A stretch of DNA of 64,000 nt from Marisa cornuarietis. Lineage: Eukaryota > Mollusca > Gastropoda > Architaenioglossa > Ampullariidae. Positions 46,668 to 58,253 of this stretch are shown in pieces. The notes beneath the pieces were generated by a model. It was not told the DNA's origin and made no database searches. It saw only the letters and a list, made by a program, of their open reading frames with translations. Each line of letters starts with the position of its first letter. The stretch's first letter is position 1. The stretch spans positions 1,054,001 through 1,118,000 of the forward strand of contig SMMW01000650.1 of assembly GCA_004794655.1 (NCBI GenBank). Reading direction: 5' to 3'. The position numbers and the translations under genes were made by a program.

Positions 46668-47050
46668 GTGCCTCCTTTAGTACCGCTCACGGTGCCGCTC
46701 ACAGTGCCTCTCACAGTGCCTCTTACAGTGCCACTCAAAGTGCCTCTCAACATACCGCCCAAAGTACCGCTCACAGTGCCTCTCAACATACCGCCCAAAG
46801 TACCGCTCACAGTGCCGCTCACAGTGCCACTCAAAGTGCCTCTCAACATACCGCCCAAAGTACCGCTCACAGTGCCTCTCACAGTGCCTCTTACAGTGCC
46901 ACTCAAAGTGCCTCTCAACATACCGCCCAAAGTACCGCTCACAGTGCCTCTCACAGTGCCACTCAACATACCACCCAAAGTACCGCTCACAGTGCCTCTC
47001 ACTGTACCGCCCAAAGTACCGCTCACTGTGCCGCTCAACGCGCCGCTTGC
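46668..47050. repeat. 12-bp minisatellite, about 31 units, higher-order pattern
   Basis: Units of the form GTGCC(T/G/A)CTCACA alternate with GTGCCACTCAAA, GTGCCTCTCAAC, ATACCGCCCAAA and GTACCGCTCACA. The four-unit series ending AAC-AAA-ACA recurs at 46740, 46800, 46840 and 46910, so there is higher-order organisation. With a 12-bp period, each frame repeats every four codons. Plus frames encode VPLT/VPLK/VPLN/IPPK and SAHS/SAQS types, and the minus frame a GTVS/GTLG/GMLR type. The minus ORF (47314-46556, 252 codons) extends beyond the array on both sides and has a hydrophobic NLLVLLGCLAAC stretch upstream of it. There is no start-site, splice or homology support for coding. Confidence 0.95.
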
Positions 47051-49820
47051 CGCGCTCGTCCTGTAGTTTACAGCATGACGCGTACAGGGCATCGCTTGAA
47101 TACTCTCAGTGAGGGCCAGACCCTCAGTGGTGTGGTCAACATTAATTTGACATGCAGCCAAGCAGCCAAGCAGCACGAGCAGGTTTGTTACTACCGGGGT
47201 ATGCTGTGTACCAGTCAGTTTAACACCTCGGAGGAGGGGGAGGGAGGCTGTCAAGCAGACGGCCTTTTTGAAGACCTCGAGTACACCACCAACGAGACAG
47301 GCAAACTTACACACTGACGTTGTATAGGGTCCGTTAATCTATGAAAATATCTAACAGAGAATCAATGAAACGAAGATAGAAATAACTCCGAATGAAATAA
47401 ATGAATGAATAAATGAAAAACTACAATTAAAATGGAGACACAAGAGAAAGAAAAAGGAGGGAGGTGTAAAACAGATTAAAAAAAAATCAAAATGGCAGTC
47501 AAAGCCAGAATTATTTAATTAGTAAAAATTGAGAGGCAGAAGAAAAAGGAGGGAGTGTTGCGGGAGACTTCATTCAAGTAATAGGGTTTTCAAAAAGTTC
47601 ATATTCACAGACCATCATTAAATGTTTTTACTATCCGGACTTGTAAAACTTGGTGTCACGAGTACACCCGCACGCACAAACACACGCTTACATGCACATG
47701 TTATATATCCCATACATTATATATTATTATAGGTATATATATATATAGATTATATTTAGATATATACGAGGGTGGGGGAAAGAAAAATGCCATGCTGCGC
47801 TTTTTTTTCTTGTCGCAATACCCGGATGTCTCAGATAAAAGAAAATGATGACAGAATTGATGAGAAATATTCTCTGATATTTAAAAACAGAGACCAGAGC
47901 GAGTTCTGATTGTGGATACAAATCGAGGAAGAAAAAGAAATAACGAATAATAAGTTATAAACTCTTCTGGCGGCAGAATGACATAGCGAAATAAGGACAA
48001 GCTTCCCCTGACAAAGCAGATTTGCGACATTAAAAGATCACACGACATCCCAAGATTATTTGGTCAAGCCACAGTTGGCTGTAATATAATATTACTGGAA
48101 TTTTTCGGAGAATGTTGCCAGTTTAGCATTTACAGCTATGGCAAGCAGCCAAAGGATTTCATCTCAGCGATATTCTGTAATTTTTCAGGCAAGTATATTC
48201 TTCAGCATGATGAAATTAAAGCATCGGAAGAAATTTCATCCAAGCGTTCGCTCGGTGAGCAAAAAACCATAAACAGCCTTTCTCATGTTTGCTTCTACTC
48301 ACCCACCCACGCACATGCGCATCTTGTACCCTCTCCCTCCGCCTCCCAAACTCCGACCCCTCAAACACAACCTCGTGAAATTCTCGGTGTAGTTTGTTTA
48401 AAACCCGGTACTTTTAAGCAGCCTGCAGCAACAGCATTCCAGCACGATTCTCCTTGAAACTAAGGAATGTAGTGACATCAGTCAACTTGTTAGCTTCCAC
48501 ACGTTCTCAGCGGATGAAGTGTTTGTCAGACTGTCTCTGGTCTTCTATTCCCAGCTTCAATCCGCAGCTCTTTACGGACCGAGACTCCAGGTCGGTCTCG
48601 ACGGAAATGCTTCAAAGTGTCTTCCATCTTCGTTGATGGGTGTGGGAAGTGTCCATCATCATCAGCATTTAATAATACTACTGTTTCTGTAATTTCTTTT
48701 CTTCATCATCAAGGCGGGCTCAAAGCGATTTCTAAAAATAAAACACATTAACTATAATAACAATGATGCGCCAGGTTGCACGTGGTCGTCATTTCTGGAA
48801 CTGAAGAAGTGTCGGTCATCACGAAGCAGTCGAGAAAATAAAACGTTACAACATGTCCTAACGTCAACGACGACAAAGCTAACGACATGTAACGTGGAGC
48901 ATACTTGTCGATTTTTCAGTGCACACATAAATGGCTATGTGTCAGAAGTCACAGGAATAAGGCAGGAGACAGGTTTGTAGACAAGAGGTCAGGGGGTCAG
49001 TCTATACTGTGACTCACATAGACAGAATCTAAAGCAGCAGGTGAAATATAGGAAAATGGGACGTAGAGAAGAAAGCGGGAACAGCTGCAGGGAGAGAATT
49101 AACTCAGCAAAAAAAAAAAAAAAAAAAAAAAAAATTGAAACAATTCAGATGGCAGAGATATGTCGTGAGAGACTGTTAGTCGATGACGTAGACAACATCC
49201 GGGCTCTGACATAGGAAAACAGTCTGGAACAGTGGCAGGCGGCGCCAAAAGAATCACAGGTGAGCAGCACACAGTCGACACCAAACATGACGAGAATCCA
49301 CGAGAGGTGAAAGGAATGGATGTCGGCGGATTTTTATTTTGGGTAGAAAAATGAGCCACGATAAGGCTATGTGCAACAGAATTTTGTTCCAGACAAAAAA
49401 AAAAAAATCAATAACAACAACAATAGAAGATGAAGAAGTAGTTTTCTTGTAGCTGGACTAAAGGATCCCAGAATGATGAAGTGATTTGTTGAGCAACTTC
49501 CTTTTCTATATTTTCAACATGGGAGGAGAGCGAAATAGTAGCACACACAGAAACACGCACAAAGAGAAAGCATAAAAAAGATTTTGGAAGGTTCTGGTTC
49601 CCTTGACAACTCGAGAAGCGTGCTGACTGTTGTACTCAGAGAAGAGAAAAGAGATTTTTCTCTTGTGAAATGTGATCTAGGCGAACCCCCTACTTCCAGT
49701 CCCTCAACCTCCCACTCACTCCTCCACTTTATCAATTAGACCATGTGTGACATGTGATGCCAATCTCGGCAAAGTACGCCTAGAAAATATCACCTCGGTT
49801 ACTGCTTAAAGGTCTAGTGG
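47051..49820. other. Unassigned non-coding DNA with A/T tracts
   Basis: An AATG tetranucleotide patch lies at 47392-47418, a TA-rich patch at 47728-47765 and a 26-bp poly-A at 49109-49134. No gene was recognised. Confidence 0.45.
49109..49134 (+). repeat. Poly-A tract
   Basis: Twenty-six consecutive A. No retroposed body could be identified upstream. Confidence 0.95.
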
Positions 49821-49834
49821 GATGCAATTTTTTT

Positions 49835-49950
49835 TCATGTGTCTAGGTCAAGCGCAGTGCAAGATATTGTTTCCTCAGGACTGGATGAATACTCTCACCC
49901 ACCCACTTCCGTTCTCGAGGTACATACCTAAGAGGTCAGGACTGTACATG
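49835..49950 (+). repeat. Dispersed repeat, copy 2 (pairs with 11290-11455)
   Basis: GTGCAAGATATTGTTTCCTC, CTGGAT, TTCCGTTCTCGAGGTACA and CTGTACATGGA parallel the inverted copy at 11.3-11.45 kb. Confidence 0.6.
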
Positions 49951-50109
49951 GATACGATTTTATTATCTAGACCTCGTCCAGTGCGACAGTTAGGACCGTT
50001 TTATTAGGTCAACGGGAGAACTGAGACCATCTTTATCAAGTGTGTTTATGTACAAACGTTACGTCACCATTTTACCCTTTTCTGTGCTTATATTCTAGAA
50101 CAATTTTTG

Positions 50110-50519
50110 AACACACACTAGATTTTTAATGCCAGCCGTTGGCTTACGAACACAATCCCAATGTATTGCTGGCCGAGCTGGCGCGAGTATGCTCACAAGT
50201 CGAAGGAAGACAATCGAGAAGGATCTTGACTGCATGTTACCGCGTAGGAAATTGCCATTTAGTGATAGACAGGAATGGTGTCAGCTACAAGAACACTGCA
50301 TGGTGTGGTAACAGATCAGGCGCAGCTGTATGGTTCCAAACTGATGGGCCACCGATAGTGCAATTTCCACGCTCACTTTGCCCTCCTCAATTTCTATCAT
50401 GAAATGGCAGAAATTCTGTCTGTACAGAGGGCTTTCTAAACTTACCTGGAAGCAAGAAGCGACAAAGAGTGTGGAATGAAGAGTCGCTACCTGGAAGACT
50501 AAACTGGTCGTAAACTATA
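50110..50519 (+). other. Anonymous open frame, 87 codons
   Basis: The plus frame 50139-50402 is open, with more balanced composition than its surroundings. It includes NCHLVIDRNGVSYKNTAWCG, but I recognise no domain and see no splice sites that bracket it convincingly. Confidence 0.25.
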
Positions 50520-50705
50520 AGGGGAAGCGGACGGCCGAGTGGTTAGAGCGCTGCCGTCCGAACCGAAATCACGCTGGTTCAATTCCCGATAAGCGCAGCT
50601 GACGGGAATGGGTACCTGACTCCATAGAGAGTTGGGGAAAGTAAGGCAGGGAGGGAGAGAAGATTGGCACCACCCTCATGTAAAGGTTATGGGATGACCT
50701 TTACC
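50520..50705 (+). mobile_element. tRNA-derived SINE, family B, best copy
   Basis: The head GGGGAAGCGGACGGCCGAGT then GGTTAGAGCGCTGCCGTCCG resembles a tRNA with a long variable arm (Ser/Leu type). The A box is GGCCGAGTGGTTAGAGCG and the B box GGTTCAATTCCC. The body contains GGGTACCTGACTCC, GAGTTGGGGAAAGTAAGGCA and GCACCACCCTCATG. The insertion starts after ACTATAAG at 50519, and ACTATAA recurs at 50712, a possible target duplication. Confidence 0.82.
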
Positions 50706-51714
50706 CTTAAACTATAATCAATTTATCTGATTTATACTCGTTAAACCGTGTCGTCAACTGCCAATCATTCGGTGTGAACCTGATGCAGAAGAATCAGCGA
50801 CCAACTACGATCCCAGTTTTTTTATTCATGAACATGGAAAAGCTGGGCTTTCGCAACATTCCTGATTCTATCATGATCGTGAAGTGTGAACTGTGTTCAG
50901 GATGCATAAAGATCCTGACAATAAAATGAATAAAAATCGGGTAATTATGTAGGAATTCAGTGAATTGTTTAATGACAGCCAGCCGAAAGAATAAAATTGT
51001 TCACATATAAATTATTATTTCAGTCTTTAAATCCCAAAGAGACAAGCAGCCACCACACAGTAGAAAAAGCAATCTGTGTACACTTCTCCACACAGATGTA
51101 GCAGGATTCGCATTTCAGAGTGAATAAGCCTTAACACGCACACGCACGCAAAAATGCACAAAACAGCAAAGGTCAAAAGGAAACAGAATAAACAAAAAGT
51201 GAACAGACATCACATCCCAATTTCCTGTGGCATGCACACCGCACAAAACACTTTGTTTAAAAGTTTAGAAAAACGACACGTTGACACAAGCACCATAACT
51301 GTGGACATCCCCAGAACCATCAGAAAATCAAAATACAGTCACTAGCGCGAAGCCATCCATGCTGATTAACCATTCGTATCTCCGGTAACAAACATCATTA
51401 AGCTTAAAGAATTCAATTATTATTTCAAAACATCTGTAAACATAATAAAGCTGCTAGCAACAGGGATTTTAGACAACACAATAAAACTCCTGTGAGGGCT
51501 ACACAAATTCGAACAAATGGAAATCCACAAAAGAAATTTAGAAATTTAGTTTGGGGAAGTTTTGTCAGAGACGAGCTTTGACAAATCATATTCGACACAT
51601 TTGAATATGAGTTATTAAAGATATGTGATACAGACGCTAGAAGCCAGAAGAAATTTGGGAACAGCTTTCTTATAGTGGGTAATGCGACGCCATAACAAAA
51701 ATGGCTTACCTGTA
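50706..51714. other. Unassigned non-coding DNA
   Basis: AT-rich without recognised features. Confidence 0.4.
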
Positions 51715-52489
51715 GGCGGAGCTATGCAAAATAGTGACGTCACTATCACGTCACTCATCTTCTGCTCTCTCTGTCCTCGCTAAACTCCCTGATATCGTCT
51801 GCTTCATCTTCTTCCAATCCTTCCTCCAATTATTCCGAGAAATAATATCCAGAAATGAACAAAATTTTTTCCTGACGTCGCCTTCCCCATCTTCTTCGAA
51901 TCCTTCCTCCACATTCACATTCACGTACAAACTCAAAAAACAAATCAAAGTCTTCCACTAAACTCAACACAAACAACTTTGTCACTTCTCCATAAATTCT
52001 AAACTTCTTTCTGCTGTACTTTCCACACTCTGCACCTCTCAACTTTTCCTTGAAATGCACAATTGCACCACAGATTGTCCCACAATTTCCATGCACACTC
52101 GCCATCTTCAATTCACTCGACTTTCTATCGTCTGCTAACATGAAATCAAACCAACAAACTTTCCCCCCGCAGCAAATATCACATGACTAAAACCAGCCAA
52201 TAATTTCACACAACTCCATGTCAATCACCATAGCGTCACTCGACCAGTCCTAAACATTTGTCCTCTGCTCAATTCACTACCATATAACCTAACCCTAACC
52301 CTACCCCTAACCCACACCCATAAACCTAACCCTAACCCTACTTCATAAATCACACACAACACCAACCAACGCCCAACCTCACACCCCTCTCAAATATCGA
52401 TCCTACCCGCTCTCGCCTCCCACAAAATAGCATAGCCCGCCGTGACCTACTAAAACACCCTATAAGGCCTATATATTAAAGTTCTGCCG
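51715..52489. repeat. Repeat with telomere-like tract, related to 3038-3235
   Basis: A CCTAACCCTAACCCTACCCC-type tract lies at 52272-52342. The right end (AAATAGCATAGCCCGCCGTG, then TATATTAAAGTTCTGCCG) matches the right half of the element at 3.04-3.24 kb. The sequence GGCGGAGCTATGCAAAATAG at about 51716 is an inverted counterpart of CAAAATAGCATAGCCCGCC at 52423, so a larger inverted-repeat element of about 0.75 kb is possible. Confidence 0.45.
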
Positions 52490-53861
52490 AAATTTGATTT
52501 TGAAGGAAACACTTGGGGAGGGGAAGCGACTGAGTGGCCAGAAAGACCTACCTTTTACAATAGGGAACCAATCAACCCACCGTATGGCGACTGTGTGATG
52601 AAAGCCAAATAATAAGAATAAGCAACACAACCCTGAAAAGTAAAGAATGCTTGGAAAGGAAAGAAATAAACAAAGGCGGGGACGCAGGAAATAAGTAACT
52701 GGGAGGAAGGGAGGCTGTAAAACGGTAAAGAGGAAAGACAGAAAAGTTGACGGCGGGGAACAAGGAAAAGGAAGAACGAGAAGAGAAGAGGGATGAAGTG
52801 AACAAAATGGCAGAACAGGAGAGAAGGAAGGATGCGTAAAGGGGTGTAAGAAGGGAGAGAAAAAAAGGGTAGAGTTTAGAAGGAAAAGGAGAGAAATCAA
52901 TCCCGTTTCCCATGTTTTAAGTCTGTCACGACACGAATTTAAACCGCCCTGCCACCCGCTCAACCAGCCGTTGCGAGCAACAAACATCTAACAGGCAACG
53001 AGCAGCCTTCACGAAATCATCCAGCATGTCAGCGGTGGAGGTTTGCGCCCGTCGTAGTACACGCGTCCTGCGTGGGTTTGATGAACCATCCCTGTTTACT
53101 GCATCCACTTGTTTTTGAAAAAAAATCTCCTTCTATACCCACACCCCTCCCCATCCCCAGCCCTCCCTGCTCCATCTCTGGAAACGACGGCTGAAATGGA
53201 AGCCTGTGCTGGCAAGCCTCGTGTCGATACCCGAGTGCAAAGTTTATGGTACAACGCTAGAGTCATAATCGTGATAGGGGGTTGGGGGGGGGGTCCAGGG
53301 CCGGTATAAACACTAGGAAACGAACGCAATACACCAGCCGTTCACTTTTACGGTTCGGTTTCCCACCTACCGGTCGTTTTCACGTAATAACCCGAGGCAA
53401 GGCATTGCAGGTGGGAGCTTGGAAATTACAAGATGAGAGCTTTCTGGACGACTAAAGTATAGGGTCTATCAATTATGGAAGGGCGATACAAGAACTAAAT
53501 GTGCTGTAAAAAGTGCATTTTTCCAGCAGAGAAGAAGCCAAACTTAATGACTCAAGACTTAAATGTTTATTGCTAGACCATCAAAACATGCAGGCAGATC
53601 CACGAGCTGTCAGCTACAGGATAGCCACTTCATTATATTGTGTTGGGCAGACAGACACAAAGTCAGAGAAAGAGAACGAGAAAGAGAGAGAGAGAGAGAA
53701 CACAAAAAACACAGAAATCAAAAGAAAGAGTTAAGGAGAGATATAGAGACTCATAAGATGAGAGGGAGAGAAAGAGAGACAGAGAAAGAGCCAGAGGTGG
53801 ACAAACAGAAAGCAAACGAGAGAGACCAACAGACAGCTCCGTTCATCTCAACAATGTATCT
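52490..53861. other. Unassigned; purine-rich patches
   Basis: 52650-52890 is a GA-rich low-complexity stretch. 53100-53300 contains C-rich then G-rich runs. 53660-53830 is AGAGA-rich. No gene was recognised. Confidence 0.45.
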
Positions 53862-54032
53862 GAGGGGAAGCGGACAGCCGATCAGATAGCCGGTTCAATA
53901 CCCGTATGGCGCACTATATTTTCCTACTCACGACTTCTCCCCCGCCACTTGTGGAGTGGGTACCTTCCTTGACAGACGGTTGGGGAAGGTAAGGCAGCGA
54001 GTGAGTGGAGAGGTGCACCACCCTCACAAAAG
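53862..54032 (+). mobile_element. tRNA-derived SINE, family B, internally deleted head
   Basis: GGGGAAGCGGACAGCCGATC then GGTTCAATACCC. Relative to 50520, the stretch between the A and B boxes is shortened. GAGTGGGTACCTTCCTTGAC, GGTTGGGGAAGGTAAGGCAG and GCACCACCCTCAC match the family body. Confidence 0.8.
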
Positions 54033-54574
54033 CTGACTCTAACACCTCAGTTTGCTGTGACAGTAAAGGCACAGAACTACAATTACAAGGCGAATATGTG
54101 TATAATAACAGTTTAAAAGACATGGCGTGTGGCGGAAGCCCCGGAATAGTACCTCTCCACGTGTCTGGAGGGTCTTTTCAAACTCTGAAAATAACGGGCA
54201 CATTGATGCATGCAAAGAAGGTCTGGAAAATCCTACCGCCAACCTAAGACGTTTTGAGGAAGAAATGTCGACAGAAGGCGTTTATCGAACAGGCATCACG
54301 AACACAACAAGAACCGAGAGTAAGGTGGTTGACGAGTGATCGATACTCCATATATACACCTCCCCGTCTCTCTCCCTACTGTACCAATCCCTCTGATATC
54401 AAAAGGCTTACTTTCTCCTTGTGTGCACCAAGCCTCAGCGATACAAAACTTAACCTGAATATGCTTTAGCTTGAAAGTGCTGAACCTAGGACACTTGATT
54501 CTCACAGTAAAAAAATGATGAATAAATAAGGAGAGAAAAAAAAGGAATGGAATGAAATAACGCGGAATGAGAGG
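54033..54574. other. Unassigned
   Basis: Several short overlapping open frames are present, none recognisable. Confidence 0.35.
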
Positions 54575-54576
54575 GA

Positions 54577-54660
54577 GGAATCGGTGTTTTACGCCGAGCC
54601 AGCAACTAAGGCTATGTCACGACAAGCAGCCATCGCTGGAAACAGATGCCACAGGGGGAT
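54577..54660 (-). mobile_element. SINE family A fragment, inverted
   Basis: The minus strand reads GTGGCATCTGTTTCCAGCG, GTGACATAGCCTTAGTTGCT and GGCTCGGCGTAAAACACC, the central block of family A. Confidence 0.75.
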
Positions 54661-54844
54661 GGAAAAAAAATGTAACGAAGGCATTCAGTGAGGTTGGCGT
54701 GTACTTTTGGTCTTATTATTATTTCCACATGATAATTTCATTCATTTAAGACAGTTGTTTGTTTTATTTTCAGAAATTTATATTCAAACTATGGTACAAA
54801 ATATAGGAACATAACCCCCACCCCATCCAAGTAAAATTATTTAT

Positions 54845-55705
54845 TCATTCATTCTTCCCTTGACTAGTACCAGTCGTTGGAGGAGTGGGGGGATAAATGG
54901 ATAGTCGCGGAAGCTGACAAGGTCCGCCACTCAGGCCTGTCGGGCAATGGTGAGCAGGTCCTGCACCGGACGGCCAGTCCTTCACATTCGTAAGCCAGTT
55001 CTTCCTGTAGCCATCGCGGCTTTGACCACCCTCCAGGGTATCTTGAAGGACAGTCGTTGACAAGGTGTCGTGCCGGGTCACGTGGCAAAACCAGACAGGC
55101 TTACCCCGCTCCTAGTGTCCCACGAATGTGGCGACTGTGCTTCCTACAAATTTATTTGTTCGCTGTGCGAGATCCGGAGCAGCTTCATTAGGCAATTGTT
55201 CTCCGATGCCTGGATTCTCCTCTGCGTAGCAGGAAGCTAAGTCCACGTGTCACATTTGTTAAGCATGATCGGTACTACGAGGGGTTTGAACAGATTGTAC
55301 TTAGGATAAACCTGATTTAGGGCTGCCCCAGACTCAGTCCATCTCAGCTACTGTCGCAATCCTGACACGTGTCTGTCGTGAAGCTTCCATCTTAGAAGAG
55401 GGTGTAGTACTTAAAACTGTTTACCTCTTCGAGCTGTACTCTATATAGGTATCTCGTCTCAAGAGCTAAGAGCACGCTCCTTACGAGCGTGAGTATGTTC
55501 TATATCAAGCTATTATTATTATAGCTGCTATTTCGTTGCCAATGACCATAGCTTTGCTTTTGTCTGTGCATGTCTCCATTTTGTATGCGTTCGATCTGTC
55601 TGTCAGTTGGTAAGGTCTTGCAGATTTTTGCTGGTGCCTGCTATCATACTGATGTCGCCTGCAAAGCGTAGGTTGCAAATTGACCTTCTACCGAGGTAAA
55701 TGGAA
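54845..55705 (-). pseudogene. LINE C-terminal fragment, same lineage as 5044 and 34830
   Basis: On the minus strand it starts at the catalytic box, degraded to RFAGDISMIAG (the first Asp of FADD is Gly), near 55665. It then gives TSKNLQDLTN, a stop, and DRSNAYKMETCTDKSKAMVI (about 55620-55545). After damaged middle parts comes the TRHDTLSTTVLQDTLEGG segment (about 55080-55026), then RKNWLTNVKDW. The 3' tail has GAATGAATGAATAAATAA. It is not functional. Confidence 0.85.
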
Positions 55706-55821
55706 ATGATAGCACGAAATAAATTTAATACAGAGCTAGAGGAAAAGACAATATGTCCTTTTACGACAATGTATTTCGTTTTGTCACAATCGAACTTTGA
55801 AAAATGAGGAGCGATTAAACT

Positions 55822-55895
55822 GGTGTTTTACACCCAGCCAGCAACTAAAGTTACAACGCTGCCAAGAACCGACCCTGTAAAGAGGAAAAAAAAAT
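55822..55895 (-). mobile_element. SINE family A fragment, inverted
   Basis: The minus strand reads CTTTACAGGGTCGGTTCTTG, ACTTTAGTTGCTGGCTGGGT and GTAAAACACCAG, matching the family A centre. It lies on the far side of the LINE from the other inverted fragment at 54577. Confidence 0.7.
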
Positions 55896-56498
55896 GTTCC
55901 TGACAGGAGTTTTCAACCAGGGATGCCTGAGTCCCTCTGTACCTGTGAAAAACGTTTAACAAAAATAGAGATTGGAGGATTGTAACTGAAGGTAGGTAAG
56001 TAAAGTTTCTTTGAAAAATTTACCGCCGGTAACATCTACTTCTCTGGCACCTTAACTACTCACTGTGTTCGGTGGTCGACTTAAATCTTCATACGACAGA
56101 TTTTCACAGCCTAGTGACGCAAGAGAATTAGCTTTATTCTCGAATGTAGCGAGGGCTGAAGTCGAACAGTGCGAAGCTGGCTTTACGTAGCGAAAAGTTA
56201 CGAGGTGATTAATTTTCGAAGAATCGCTACAGCAGCTGGTTCCAAGCTCCGCAAAATGATGGAGCTAGCTGAGTCCACTGATCTGGAAGGATGCTGCCTT
56301 CATCCTCCAAACACCTGCATTTTCGGTGAATTCCTTCTGGTCATAACTCCACTAACAAACATTTCACTGTACCACGAGAAGGCGTTAAGTAGAACAGAGA
56401 TCATTTGATTTTTAATTTTCATTTTTTTCCCAACTGTAGCCACCTTTATATGGATAGGAATATTCTCAAGGCAATAGAGTTGACACATGCAAGATAAG

Positions 56499-56499
<1 letters not shown>

Positions 56500-56541
<42 letters not shown>
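56500..56541. repeat. (TG)n microsatellite
   Basis: A pure TG run. Confidence 0.97.
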
Positions 56542-56542
<1 letters not shown>

Positions 56543-56686
56543 ATGTGTTAAGCTTCAATGTCTGATGGCCAAAGACATATTAAATGGAAATGTAATCTGG
56601 TTGTTGTAGAATATACTGCTTGTATTACCACTATGTATATTTATCACCCCATGTCAAAATGACTATAAGCCATTGACATTAAAAGA

Positions 56687-56709
56687 TGTCGTGTCGTGTC
56701 GTGTCGTGT
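56687..56709. repeat. (GTCGT)n pentanucleotide repeat
   Basis: Four units of GTCGT in tandem. Confidence 0.9.
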
Positions 56710-58213
56710 GAGAAGGCGTTAAGAGATGGCCAGGTGGGGTATGCTGTTACACCTGTCTCCGAAAAAGTTTGGTGCCATCGATCAAATCGATCAAAGATCA
56801 TAGCTGGGGGTCAAGAGGCTCAAATCACGTCGAGGCACTAGGGAAAAATCTTATTTCTTTTGAAGCTCTGATTCCGGCTAATAATGACAGGGTTTTCTTG
56901 TAGGGGCTAAAAATGTTAACAGATCTACAAAGCAGACTTTTGCCGGCGATGAAGGCACCATAGTCTTGTCCCTTTCTATGGGAAATAACCTCGCTGGTTT
57001 GACTACTTTTAGAAAAAAATCACCTTAACTTTACCGCCATTCTGGGAACAATTACCCTCTTTCATTATACATTTAGAGAATAAAATTTAAAAAAATTTTC
57101 CTGCAGACAATATTCATTTCCATTGCGAACTCAGAATATCAGACTTCGGTTGAAAAAGCGCGCTCAGCAACGGTTTAGACATGAGAAGGAGCTGTCTACT
57201 CTCTTTTGTGGGTTCCCGCTGGAAAAAAAGCTTTAGAAATAATTTATCCTGACGAAGCACAGCGAAGGATCATCTCTCATTAGAGTTCAGGCCCTCGTCA
57301 TGCGCGAGGCATTCACTGAATGTGGCGACCATGTGAAGCACGTCAGGATGCATTTGGATGAAGGAGGAAAAAAATGAACGTCGATAAAATGTTTACCTCT
57401 CCATCCTCCCTGAGCTTCCTGCTTCCCTGTTTCTTTAATTCTTCTTTTCTTACATTTCTTTCTTTGAGGAAAAGAAAGTCAGTAGTGTTAAGGATAAGAG
57501 GGGGGGGGGAGCTTGATGACAGGATAAATTTTAGGCAGGCGTGGATGCTTGTCCTGATTTCAAGACGGCAAAGGTGTGCAAGAGCACTGTTCCAAACACT
57601 CCTCAAATCTTCATCTATGCACTTTGGTTTTTTTTCATGGTTCCGTCTGTTTGTTGACATTGTGTTTCTTGTATAGTTGACTGACGGTTTGTTTGTGATC
57701 TTTTGTTTGCAGCGAACTGAGCTCGTAGCCACACCGGGAAAGGAACTTTACAATTTTAATGATTATTATTAGTTTTGCTGCCATTAACAACCAGAAAGTC
57801 AAGTCAAACGTGCGGAAATGCATGTCAAATGTGAGTCACACATCCTTACATTAGTGTGGGGCGTTTTCTTGTAGGAAGAGGATTTATGGAGATGTATGCG
57901 AATCAGTCCACGTACAGATGAGGTGCGTCTGAGAACATGTGGTGGCATTTACACAACTATACCAGACTATATTTTTGCAGTTTTGCAGACCGTCTTTCAG
58001 TTCGTTTTTTTATGGTCACCAATCATACTGCACTGTTTAAAAAAGATAAACTGCTAACGGATTTAGTTGAAGTTGCTATAGTGTGCTATAGCGTGGGCTC
58101 AGTAACCGGTTATGAATGCGAAGGTTGCCGGTTCGATTTCTGATGGATGTTTTTAATTTATTTATAATATACATATTTTGATTTTTTTTTACTATTTTCT
58201 TGTTATAGAGAGC

Positions 58214-58214
<1 letters not shown>

Positions 58215-58252
<38 letters not shown>
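58215..58252. repeat. (TG)n microsatellite
   Basis: A pure TG run ending in GCACGCGCG. Confidence 0.97.

Positions 58253-58253
<1 letters not shown>

Noticed and set aside
50139..50402. 87-codon ORF as a real exon
   Set aside because: Composition is suggestive but there is no recognisable domain and no convincing splice sites; kept only as an anonymous frame.
58095..58145. tRNA-like sequence with B box CCGGTTCGATTTC
   Set aside because: No acceptor stem or intact D arm could be folded; probably a SINE or tRNA remnant too eroded to assign.
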